Source: Thermosulfurimonas sp.
GTDB taxonomy: Bacteria; Desulfobacterota; Thermodesulfobacteria; Thermodesulfobacteriales; Thermodesulfobacteriaceae
Direction: 5' to 3'
DNA: 22,619 nt
NCBI GenBank assembly: GCA_015487645.1
Contig: WFPH01000119.1
Location: 1 to 22,619, forward strand
Made by a program: the position numbers and the translations under genes
Notes under the pieces: generated by a model
Told to the model about the DNA's origin: nothing
Databases searched by the model: none
Seen by the model: only the letters and a program-made list of their open reading frames with translations
Shown here: one piece after another, positions 1 through 6,225 of the stretch
Position numbering within the stretch: the stretch's first letter is position 1
Layout: each line of letters opens with the position of its first letter

Positions 1-56
1 ATTTTTAAAGCAGTATTACTATATTTGTCAGGAATAGGGGTAAGGGGGAGGAAAAA

Positions 57-1205
57 ATGAGGTTGTTCCTCCTGATTTTCTTCCTTTTAGGGGGGTGGGG
101 TAAGGGCTGGGCTCTGCAGGGCATGTGTTCTAACTGTCACACCATGCACAATTCTCAGGGCAATCAGCCCATGACGTATAATTCCACTTCTCCCAATAAA
201 CTTCTTCTACGTGCCGACTGTTATGGCTGTCACGCTCAGGGAGGCAGCCAGGCTATAGCTACCTGGGGGGCTTCGCAAATTCCTCAGGTGTATCATACCG
301 ATCCGAAAGATCTCGCAGGAGGAAATTTTGCTTATATTACGGGATTAAAGAGTGGTGGGGACGGAGGAAGCGGAAGCGAGTACGGACACAATGTTATTTC
401 CCTGGTAGGAATTGATTCTATTAACAACAATGTGCCACCGGGAGGTATCAATCAATATGGTCACAATGACGGTCAGAATTTTATAAACTGGTCTACGGGT
501 GAGAGAGAGTTCCTTTGTGCCGGAGAGAACGGTTGTCACGGCACGAGAATCTGGGGGAGCGGGAAAAAAGGACTTGATGCTATAAGGGGAGCGCATCACA
601 GGAATATAAACGGTTGGTGTAACGGGACTCAAGTATATAATAGTTATCGTTTCCTTATCGGGGTTAAGGGTTGGGAAGACAACGACTGGCAGTATATCGC
701 GTCAACTAACGATCATAATGAGTATTTCGGGAGGGGTGTGCCAGTTCGACTGGGTTGTGGTGGTGGGAATGAAGTGGGGTGTCATGGATATGATGGCAAC
801 ATAAGGCCTCCGGACGGCACCATCAGTCAATTTTGTGCTTCCTGTCACGGAAATTTTCATACTCTTCAGACGGGAACATCGGAGGGTATAGGTTCTTCTC
901 CCTCCTCGCCCTTTATCCGGCATCCCACGGATCTTACGCTTCCCAATTCTGGTGAGTATGCGAATTACAATAACGGAACCCTTACTTATAGTCTGCTTGC
1001 TCCGGTAGCGAGGACTACTGAACCTATAAACGGTCCTAGTTCCACTGTGACTCCCGGGTCTGACGCGGTGATGTGTCTTTCCTGCCACTACGCCCATGCC
1101 GGACCCTACCCGGACATGCTCCGCTGGGACTATCGGACCTGCGTGGCCGGTGGCGGATACAACTCTAATTGTGGCTGTTTCGTGTGCCATACCACGAAGG
1201 ATTAG
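57..1205 (+). CDS. Secreted multiheme c-type cytochrome, OmcS/OmcE-like (possible extracellular filament subunit)
   Basis: The 382-aa product opens with a hydrophobic signal peptide (about residues 1-19, ending GKGWA) and carries five canonical heme sites: CSNCH 24-28, CYGCH 55-59, CASCH 260-264, CLSCH 340-344 and CFVCH 374-378. Two further Cys...CysHis sites have longer spacing, CX5CH at 154-161 and CX7CH at 234-243. From memory, the layout follows Geobacter OmcS: CxxCHTMHNS near the N-terminus, then a LL..C..CH site, a GHN segment, YRFL, a WC/FC..CH...H site followed by RHP, LAP, CLSCH.AHA, and an end in CxxCHxxKD. OmcS and OmcE polymerise outside the cell into heme nanowires, so the inferred role is export to the periplasm or surface and long-range electron transfer. 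Start ATG 57 has GGAGG 5 bases upstream. The gene looks richer in A+T than the ribosomal region. Heme binding is secure; the filament role is inference. Confidence 0.88.
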   Translation: MRLFLLIFFLLGGWGKGWALQGMCSNCHTMHNSQGNQPMTYNSTSPNKLLLRADCYGCHAQGGSQAIATWGASQIPQVYHTDPKDLAGGNFAYITGLKSGGDGGSGSEYGHNVISLVGIDSINNNVPPGGINQYGHNDGQNFINWSTGEREFLCAGENGCHGTRIWGSGKKGLDAIRGAHHRNINGWCNGTQVYNSYRFLIGVKGWEDNDWQYIASTNDHNEYFGRGVPVRLGCGGGNEVGCHGYDGNIRPPDGTISQFCASCHGNFHTLQTGTSEGIGSSPSSPFIRHPTDLTLPNSGEYANYNNGTLTYSLLAPVARTTEPINGPSSTVTPGSDAVMCLSCHYAHAGPYPDMLRWDYRTCVAGGGYNSNCGCFVCHTTKD

Positions 1206-1208
1206 TTC

Positions 1209-2186
1209 TTAGCGGTTCTGGCGGATACGGGCCGGGTAGGGCGGAATCTTTTCACGGGAGAAGAGATCTTTTAAGACCATTATTTTTGCGGAAATTCCTC
1301 GCGCTTTTTGCACCTGTCCGAAATAGTAAAGGCCGAAGGGGAAGTTCTGGAGATACCAAAAAAGCCAAAGAGTGAAGCGTTTCTCCCGCCATTCCTCAGG
1401 CAAAAGCTTTAAGTTTTCGGCAAGGAGAGTGACCGGCTCGATGGGAGCCGGTGGTTCGGGTATGGGGTTCTCCCGGATGGCGGCTCTCACGTCCCGGAAG
1501 ATCCAGGGGCGAAGGAGTACCGCCCGGCCGATCATCACGCCGTCACAGTCCGTGGTCTTGAGCATACGGATCGCGTCCTCCGGTGAGAAGACATCTCCGT
1601 TTCCGACAACTCTGGCCCCGGTTTCGCGTTTGAGGACCGCAATCTCCTCCCATCGCGGCGGCCGTCTGAAACCGTCCTCCGGTGCCCGGGGGTGAAGGAT
1701 AAGGGTCTCAACGCCTTCAGAAAGAAGCCCCTCGGCGAAGGAAAGGAGTTTTTTAAGGTCATGTCCCGGTGCGGAGCGGAGCTTGGCCGAAAGTGGTTTG
1801 CGTGTGGCCCGGCGGGCGGCCCGGGCGATCCTCCGGGCCAGCTCCGGTTCCGAAAGAAGGGCCGCGCCCCAGCCCTGTCTGCGAGCCCGTCCCCGGGTGC
1901 AGCCGAAATTTAAATCGTAGCCGTGAAAGTCAAAGCGCTCATCCAGGATGCGGATGGCCTCCTCGAAAAGCTCTGGCTCCCGGCCGGCAAGCTGCACGAT
2001 TAAGGGGCGATCGATATCAGTATGCCAGAGGTAGGGATCATGTTCCGGGGGCTGGAAGACCACTGCCCGCACGCTTGTCATCTCGGTGTAAAAGAAATCC
2101 GGCGGCCCATAATGGGCCACCAGCCGCCGGAAAGCCACATGCGTGAGCCCATCCATGGGGGCAAGAAGGGTTATCGGGGCGACCAC
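1209..2186 (-). CDS. tRNA-dihydrouridine synthase (Dus family)
   Basis: The 325-aa product is an FMN-dependent reductase that converts specific uridines of tRNA to dihydrouridine. The TIM-barrel motifs are in order: LAPMDGLTHVAFR near residue 8, NFGC at 93-96 with the catalytic-type Cys96, GWGAALL about 105-111, SAKLR about 133-137 with the substrate-binding-type Lys135, LHPR about 164-167, GNGD 195-198 and GVMIGRAV about 216-223 for phosphate binding. The usual GCP is GCT here and the following Lys-rich stretch is Arg-rich, so it is a divergent member; I cannot assign DusA, DusB or DusC. The start is GTG 2186, with a weak AAGG about 10 bases upstream. It is the last gene of the - strand series and converges with the cytochrome, leaving only 3 bp between stops and no terminator there. 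Confidence 0.87.
   Translation of the reverse strand: MVAPITLLAPMDGLTHVAFRRLVAHYGPPDFFYTEMTSVRAVVFQPPEHDPYLWHTDIDRPLIVQLAGREPELFEEAIRILDERFDFHGYDLNFGCTRGRARRQGWGAALLSEPELARRIARAARRATRKPLSAKLRSAPGHDLKKLLSFAEGLLSEGVETLILHPRAPEDGFRRPPRWEEIAVLKRETGARVVGNGDVFSPEDAIRMLKTTDCDGVMIGRAVLLRPWIFRDVRAAIRENPIPEPPAPIEPVTLLAENLKLLPEEWREKRFTLWLFWYLQNFPFGLYYFGQVQKARGISAKIMVLKDLFSREKIPPYPARIRQNR
2053..2080 (-). repeat. Short duplicated segment, copy inside dus
   Basis: On the - strand this part of dus encodes the residues around TSVRAVVF. A near-identical segment (20 of 22 bases before a one-base indel) recurs about 400 bp away at 2466-2494, over the stop codon of vapC, in the same orientation. The shared exact cores are AAGCGTGCGGGC and GTGGTCTT. 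Confidence 0.6.
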
Positions 2187-2269
2187 AATTTGAGACCTTC
2201 AATGAATCGGAGTAGACTGAAACCTACAAGCTTTTTTCGCAATTTTTCTTTGGTTATCTCGCGGTTTTT

Positions 2270-2410
2270 CTAGATTCCAAAGACTTCGTTTAATTGAATT
2301 CCTTTACGTGTCTTCCGGGTGCTTTTTATCTTCACAAAAGGAAGCTGTTTCAAAAATTCAAGCAAGGCTTTCCCTCGATTAGTGTCTTCCACTTCCATAA
2401 CTATTTTCAT
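2270..2410 (-). CDS. Small antitoxin-like protein (46 aa), orphan
   Basis: The product begins MKIVMEVEDTNRGK and continues with an acidic/amphipathic helix (ALLEFLKQLPFV) and a basic tail ending NEVFGI. I chose ATG 2410 because a GGGAGGA Shine-Dalgarno lies about 8 bases upstream; the longer reading from 2458 has no such site and would add a Cys-containing stretch with no family resemblance. The form (short beta strand, then a ...LLEFLKxLxFVKI... helix) resembles small RelB-like or hypothetical antitoxins usually paired with a RelE or PIN toxin. No toxin gene follows: the next gene downstream is dus, and the PIN toxin upstream already has its own antitoxin. It may be an orphan antitoxin left after toxin loss. 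The function is inferred from shape only. Confidence 0.6.
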   Translation of the reverse strand: MKIVMEVEDTNRGKALLEFLKQLPFVKIKSTRKTRKGIQLNEVFGI

Positions 2411-2440
2411 TTTCTTTCCTCCCGCGGGCTTTCTAAAACA

Positions 2441-2449
2441 ATTGTAACA
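2441..2449 (-). promoter_or_regulatory. Possible extended -10 promoter for the small antitoxin-like gene
   Basis: On the - strand the sequence is TGTTACAAT, an extended -10 form (TG, one base, TACAAT, one mismatch from TATAAT). A start about 7 bases downstream would leave a leader of about 25 bases before ATG 2410. No good -35 is visible, so this is weak. Confidence 0.3.
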
Positions 2450-2465
2450 CCAATACACTAACCAG

Positions 2466-2494
2466 TGGAAAGACCACCGCCCGCACGCTTATCA
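2466..2494 (-). repeat. Short duplicated segment, copy spanning the vapC stop
   Basis: This is the second copy of the dus segment at 2053-2080. Its first bases on the - strand are the TGA stop of vapC, so the repeat edge coincides with the end of the toxin gene. Read in the dus frame it would still spell ISVRAVVF, which suggests a copied coding fragment and not a chance match. Confidence 0.55.
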
Positions 2495-2890
2495 ACCCAG
2501 CAACTCAAAAAGCTCCAGCCGAGCGGCCCGCCTGTCGAAGGTGATCACCTTTTGACAGCCTGCCCATTTAGCAGAGCAGGCGATAAGGATATCAGATAGA
2601 TCTATTCTGCTTTTAAGAGCCACATTTAGAAAGGAAATGATGACCGAACGAGATTCAAATTTCAAAATAGGAAGGTCAAGTAGATCTCTCAAAACCTCAA
2701 GGATCTTTTCTCGCGGGATTCTATAGACTGCTTCAAGTACCCAGATCATCTCAAGAACCACTACCAAGGGAATCCAAAACTCCTCTCCCCGATGCTCGGC
2801 TTCTTTGAAAAGGCTCAGAACTTTATCGGCTTGGGCTTTATCGTCCTTCGTTACAAACCTGACAAGGATATTGGTGTCTAAGGCTTTCAT
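2492..2890 (-). CDS. vapC: PIN-domain toxin ribonuclease, VapC family
   Basis: The 132-aa product has the full PIN-domain acidic set: Asp5 in LDTNILV, Glu47 in VVVLEMIW, Asp100 in LSDILIA and Asp119 in ITFDRR. VapC toxins are Mg2+-dependent RNases that cut tRNA or rRNA and stop growth when freed from their antitoxin. ATG 2890 overlaps the antitoxin TGA by the 4-base ATGA arrangement, so the two are translationally coupled. The length is typical of VapC. The stop codon lies at the edge of a duplicated dus fragment (2466-2494), so the last residues may have been set by a recombination junction, though the catalytic core is intact. The exact RNA target cannot be seen. Confidence 0.92.
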   Translation of the reverse strand: MKALDTNILVRFVTKDDKAQADKVLSLFKEAEHRGEEFWIPLVVVLEMIWVLEAVYRIPREKILEVLRDLLDLPILKFESRSVIISFLNVALKSRIDLSDILIACSAKWAGCQKVITFDRRAARLELFELLG

Positions 2891-3129
2891 TTCCAGCGCT
2901 TTTTAATTTCTTCTTTAATTCGGATATCCATCTCTTCAATGGAATAGCTTTTACCTTCCCGGGAAAGCTTTCCGAAAACCTCTTCAACCCTTTTCACAAT
3001 AGGTCTCAGTATGGCTTTGCCGTCTTCAATGGTGATCTCCACCCTGTCGCCGCTTCGTAGCTTTAAGGCCTCCCTTACCGGCTTGGGAAGGGTAATCTGG
3101 CCTTTACTCGTTACGGTAGCTAGAGGCAC
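2887..3129 (-). CDS. vapB: AbrB/MazE-fold antitoxin, VapB type
   Basis: The 80-aa product has the swapped-hairpin AbrB signature in its first 45 residues (ATVTSKGQITLPKPVREAL, then GDRVEI and GKAILRP), followed by a charged C-terminal helix that would wrap around the VapC toxin. Such proteins neutralise the toxin and, usually with it, repress their own promoter. Start GTG 3129 is preceded by a strong AAGGAGG 6 bases upstream. The gene overlaps vapC by 4 bases. Its promoter region holds an inverted repeat suited to autoregulation (3151-3168). Confidence 0.92.
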   Translation of the reverse strand: MPLATVTSKGQITLPKPVREALKLRSGDRVEITIEDGKAILRPIVKRVEEVFGKLSREGKSYSIEEMDIRIKEEIKKRWK

Positions 3130-3150
3130 CGTTTCCTCCTTACTCGTATT

Positions 3151-3188
3151 CCTTACATAAGGATAAGGTAAACAGGGACTTTGATCAA
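3151..3188 (-). promoter_or_regulatory. Probable vapBC promoter with overlapping operator
   Basis: On the - strand TTGATC (3183-3188) and TATCCT (3160-3165) are 17 bp apart, each matching 4 of 6 consensus bases. Over and just downstream of the -10 lies a 12-bp inverted repeat, arms CCTTA/TAAGG around a 2-bp centre (3151-3162), which shares its ATAAGG half with a direct repeat at 3163-3168. Placement over the -10 and start fits autorepression by VapB or VapBC. The promoter begins immediately after the rarA stop codon. Confidence 0.5.
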
Positions 3189-3199
3189 GAAACGCCTAT

Positions 3200-4531
3200 T
3201 TATCCCTTCCTTCCCCGCCACCATTTAAGGAGCCTCTCCCGAAAGGTCTTTTCGAAGCCGCGGTCCGTGGGGCGATAGTAGCGGCGGTTCTTGAGTTCGT
3301 CCGGGAGATACTGTTGTTCGACGAAACCCTCGGGGTAATCGTGGGCGTACTTGTAGCCCCGCCCGTAGCCCAGGGCCCGCATGAGGGCGGTTACAGGATT
3401 GCGCAAATGCATGGGCACCGGCAGGGCCCCGTGACGGCGGGCGTCCTCCCGGGCGGAAGAAAGTCCCCGGTAGACGGCGTTGCTCTTCGGAGCGCAGGCC
3501 ACATAGACTGCGGCCTGGGCGAGCGCCAGTTCCCCCTCCGGGAGCCCCAGAAACTCGTAGGCTTCTTTAGCCGCCACCGCCACCAAAAGCGCCATGGGGT
3601 CGGCGTTGCCTACGTCCTCGGAAGCTGCGGCGATGATCCGGCGCAGGATGACCCGGGGATCCTCCCCGGCCTCAAGCATGCGGGCCAGCCAGTAAAGGGC
3701 CGCGTCCGGGTCGCTTCCCCGAAGACTCTTGTGAAAGGCCGAGATCAGGTTGTAGTGTTCCTCCCCGCTTTTGTCGTAGTGCAGAGGCTTTTCGAGAAAG
3801 ACCCGCTCGAGGTCCTGAACCCCGATCCGGCGGGAGCCGTCCTCTGCGGGTGGAGTGCTCTCGACGAGGGTCTCGAGCAGGTTGAGCGCTACCCGGGCGT
3901 CCCCCTCGGCAGCCTGTGCAAGTAGATTAAGAACCTCAGGCTCAACTTCTATCCTCTCCCGCCCGTAGCCCCTCTCGGGATCTTTCAGAGCCTTCTCAAG
4001 GAGCCTGCGCAGGTCTTCAGGACTTAAGGGTTTTAAGACTAGGACCTTGCAGCGGGAAAGGAGCGGGGCGATGACCTCGAAGGAGGGATTTTCGGTGGTG
4101 GCCCCGATGAGGGTTACGGTCCCGTCCTCCACATAGGGTAGGAGGAAGTCCTGCTGGGCCTTGTTGAAGCGATGGATCTCGTCAATGAAAAGCACGGTGC
4201 GCTGACCGGCAGCCGCAGCCCTTCGGGCCTCTTCCACTACCCGCCGGAGATCCTTGATCCCGGAATCAACGGCCGAAAGGGTGATAAGCTTTGCGCCCAC
4301 TTCCCTGGCAAGAAGCCTTGCCAGGGTGGTCTTTCCGCAACCGGGGGGCCCCCAGAGGATGAGGGAGGGGAGTTTTTTCTGGGAGATGATGCGTGCGAGA
4401 AGTCGGCCCTCACCAAGGAGATGTTCCTGCCCCAGAAATTCGGAAAAACTCCGGGGCCTTAGCCTTTCGGCAAGCGGGGGCCGCGGGGTAAAAAGACTAC
4501 CTGCGTCGCCGGGAGGCTTTCTCTTTCCCAC
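3200..4531 (-). CDS. rarA: Replication-associated recombination protein A (RarA/MgsA), AAA+ ATPase
   Basis: The 443-aa product is a clamp-loader-like AAA+ ATPase that works at stalled replication forks. It has a Walker A GPPGCGKT at 61-68, Walker B FIDEIH at 115-120, sensor 1 GATTENPSF at 143-151 and the arginine finger in LLSRC about 158-161. A C-terminal MgsA tetramerisation region begins about YDKSGEEHYNLISAFHKS and includes GSDPDAALYWLARM and EDVGNADP. The length is normal for the family. The start is GTG 4531; the nearest Shine-Dalgarno-like GAGG is 13 bases upstream, rather far, and lies inside a possible 16-codon leader ORF. It probably belongs to the transporter transcript and stands upstream of vapBC on the same strand, though vapBC has its own promoter. 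Confidence 0.95.
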   Translation of the reverse strand: MGKRKPPGDAGSLFTPRPPLAERLRPRSFSEFLGQEHLLGEGRLLARIISQKKLPSLILWGPPGCGKTTLARLLAREVGAKLITLSAVDSGIKDLRRVVEEARRAAAAGQRTVLFIDEIHRFNKAQQDFLLPYVEDGTVTLIGATTENPSFEVIAPLLSRCKVLVLKPLSPEDLRRLLEKALKDPERGYGRERIEVEPEVLNLLAQAAEGDARVALNLLETLVESTPPAEDGSRRIGVQDLERVFLEKPLHYDKSGEEHYNLISAFHKSLRGSDPDAALYWLARMLEAGEDPRVILRRIIAAASEDVGNADPMALLVAVAAKEAYEFLGLPEGELALAQAAVYVACAPKSNAVYRGLSSAREDARRHGALPVPMHLRNPVTALMRALGYGRGYKYAHDYPEGFVEQQYLPDELKNRRYYRPTDRGFEKTFRERLLKWWRGRKG

Positions 4532-4536
4532 GAACG

Positions 4537-4587
4537 CTAAACATCCTCGTAAAACAGAATGTGCAGAGCCCTGTAATAATATTCCAT
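4537..4587 (-). other. Possible 16-codon leader ORF before rarA
   Basis: In the 80-base gap between the transporter and rarA, ATG 4587 opens a 16-codon frame reading MEYYYRALHILFYEDV that stops 5 bases before the rarA GTG. The GAGG that could serve rarA lies in its last codons, so coupling is conceivable. No clear Shine-Dalgarno precedes it, and a frame this short can occur by chance. Confidence 0.2.
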
Positions 4588-4611
4588 GAGACGAGCATAA
4601 AAAGAAGGGCG

Positions 4612-6147
4612 CTACCTTTCATGGGCCTTCTCCTTTTTTCCGGAAAGATAGACTAGCCCACATAGGGCCAGAAAGATGGCCACCAGTGCGCCGCGAGTTA
4701 TCCAAATCGTGGGCGAGGTCTCCCGAAGGTAACCCGGGAGCTCCTGGAAGAACCACCAACCCATGATGAGGGCCAAGAAAAAGGGAGTTACATAGCGCAT
4801 GATGAAAAAGAAGATGCGAGGCAGTTTTATGAAGCCTCCCCGGTTGATCTCCCGCCAGGCGGCCGAAGGATCAAAAGCCCAGAAGAAAATCACCACCTCG
4901 CAGAGAGCAAAGACTACCACCAGAAATGTGCCCGCCCAGAAATCCATTTCATCCAGGGCCTTGGGTAAAAGGATAGGGAGGTGGGCCAGAGCAAACAGAA
5001 TCAACATGGTTAGGGTAACGGCTTTTTTCCGAGACAGTCCAAACTCGTCCTCCAGAAAAGCGATCACCGGCTGAGTAATGGCTACCGAGGAGGTGATGCC
5101 GGCAAAGAAGAGCAGGATGAACCAGAAAAAGCCCAACAGGTGGCCGGCGGGGAGATTGGCGAAGATGGCCGGAAGACTCACGAAGGCCAGATTGAAGGCT
5201 CCGCTAGCGGCAATGATTTGGGCTGCAGCCACCCCGAAGAAGGCTGCCGCCGCCGGAATGGCGATGGACCCTCCGAGGACGACTTCTGCAAACTCGTTAA
5301 GGGAAGAGGCCGTAAGCGCCGAAAGAGTGAGATCATCGTTGCGTTTGAGGTAAGAAGCGTAGGTAATGATCGCTCCAAAGCCAAGACTGAGGGTGAAGAA
5401 AACCTGGCCCGCGGCTGCTAGCCAAACCTTGGGATTGCCCAGTTCGTGCCATTTTGGTTCCCAGAGGAAATTAAGTCCCTGTACGGCGGATCCATAGGGG
5501 GTCTCAAGCGTTATAACCCGCATCATGAGGATGATGGCCAGCCCGAAAAGGATGGGCATGGCCAGTTTGGCGAACTTCTCAATGCCACCAGAGATTCCTC
5601 GCACCAGGATGAGATAGTTGAGAAACATGGTGACTAGAAAGAAAAAATAAGCCGCCAGGGAAGGGTGATAGAATGGTTGGGTTCCCATACCGGTATACTG
5701 CAGAAGAAAGTCTTTAAAGGGCTTGAGGTAGGCTTCGGAAGATCCCGCCGATTCAGCGGCTACCTGAGGGAGTTTCCCAAAGAGGGCAAAAAGGGCGTAA
5801 CCCAGGGTCCAGCTCTCGATATAAACGTAATAGCAGGCCACCACGAAGGGTACGAAAAGTCCTAAGACCCCTATATATCGGGCCAAAGGGTTGCGCCACA
5901 GGAGTCCGAAGATGGCCGGGGTGGTGCCGTGGCCTCTCACGCCTCCGTAACGACCGATGCCCCATTCCACCCACATGAGGGGAATGGCGATGAGGAGGAG
6001 AGAGATCATGTAAGGGATCATAAAGACTCCGCCACCGTTCTGGGCCGCTTGGGTGGGGAAGCGTAAGAAGTTCCCCAGGCCCACGGCGTTTCCAGCCATG
6101 GCTAAAATAAGCCCGATACGGGACCCCCAGTGTTCCCTCTGCGCCAT
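4612..6147 (-). CDS. LeuT-type Na+:amino acid symporter (NSS/SNF family)
   Basis: The 511-aa inner-membrane protein has about 12 hydrophobic segments. It closely follows Aquifex aeolicus LeuT as I recall it. TM1 has AGNAVGLGNFLRFP (N, A, G and the gate Arg), TM3 has YYVYIESW, TM6 has FFTLSLGFGAIITYASY (the F-T-L-S-L-G-F binding set), TM7 has the Asn of SSLNE, TM8 has GITSSVAI and TM10 has DEMDFWAGT with the gate Asp. Leucine-, Na1- and Na2-site residues are all conserved, so uptake of a hydrophobic amino acid with Na+ is likely. The start is ATG 6147: GAGGAG lies about 7 bases upstream, whereas extension to 6210 would run back through the promoter. No small MetS-like partner gene is seen beside it. 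rarA follows 80 bases downstream. Confidence 0.93.
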   Translation of the reverse strand: MAQREHWGSRIGLILAMAGNAVGLGNFLRFPTQAAQNGGGVFMIPYMISLLLIAIPLMWVEWGIGRYGGVRGHGTTPAIFGLLWRNPLARYIGVLGLFVPFVVACYYVYIESWTLGYALFALFGKLPQVAAESAGSSEAYLKPFKDFLLQYTGMGTQPFYHPSLAAYFFFLVTMFLNYLILVRGISGGIEKFAKLAMPILFGLAIILMMRVITLETPYGSAVQGLNFLWEPKWHELGNPKVWLAAAGQVFFTLSLGFGAIITYASYLKRNDDLTLSALTASSLNEFAEVVLGGSIAIPAAAAFFGVAAAQIIAASGAFNLAFVSLPAIFANLPAGHLLGFFWFILLFFAGITSSVAITQPVIAFLEDEFGLSRKKAVTLTMLILFALAHLPILLPKALDEMDFWAGTFLVVVFALCEVVIFFWAFDPSAAWREINRGGFIKLPRIFFFIMRYVTPFFLALIMGWWFFQELPGYLRETSPTIWITRGALVAIFLALCGLVYLSGKKEKAHER

Positions 6148-6166
6148 TTCACGCTCCTCGAAAAGG

Positions 6167-6196
6167 TTTCCAATTTTTATATAAAAGAGGTATAAT
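6167..6196 (+). promoter_or_regulatory. Sigma70-like promoter for the CBS-domain gene
   Basis: A perfect TATAAT at 6191-6196 has a partial -35, TTTCCA (6167-6172), 18 bp upstream. Predicted start near 6203, about 23 bases before ATG 6226. The -10 lies inside the spacer of the divergent transporter promoter. Confidence 0.6.
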
Positions 6197-6204
6197 CTTG
6201 ACAA
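6176..6204 (-). promoter_or_regulatory. Sigma70-like promoter for the transporter gene
   Basis: On the - strand TTGTCA (6199-6204) and TATAAA (6176-6181) are separated by exactly 17 bp. Predicted transcription starts near 6169, giving a leader of about 22 bases to ATG 6147. It overlaps the oppositely directed CBS-gene promoter. Confidence 0.7.
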
Positions 6205-6225
6205 GTTCAAATGGAGGAAAGGTCC

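Noticed and set aside
1..56. Promoter for the cytochrome gene
   Set aside because: TATATT-like text near 21-26 could be a -10, but the matching -35 would lie at or beyond the window edge, so it cannot be judged.
2411..2458. N-terminal extension of the 46-aa antitoxin-like protein to 62 aa
   Set aside because: The extension has no Shine-Dalgarno and would run through the real GGGAGGA site before ATG 2410.
2187..3200. Mobile element carrying the toxin-antitoxin islet
   Set aside because: No transposase, integrase, terminal inverted repeats or attachment site is visible; only the short dus duplication hints at past recombination.
4532..4611. A MetS-like small subunit gene beside the NSS transporter
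   Set aside because: Some NSS transporters have a tiny membrane partner. Only a 16-codon hydrophilic frame is present in the gap, so no partner is annotated.
6148..6210. Longer N-terminus for the LeuT-type transporter
   Set aside because: It would need translation of the promoter region; GAGGAG before ATG 6147 and alignment with LeuT both support the shorter form.
6211..6225. Start of the CBS protein at ATG 6211
   Set aside because: That ATG overlaps the GGAGG that correctly serves ATG 6226, and the predicted transcript would begin only about 8 bases before it.
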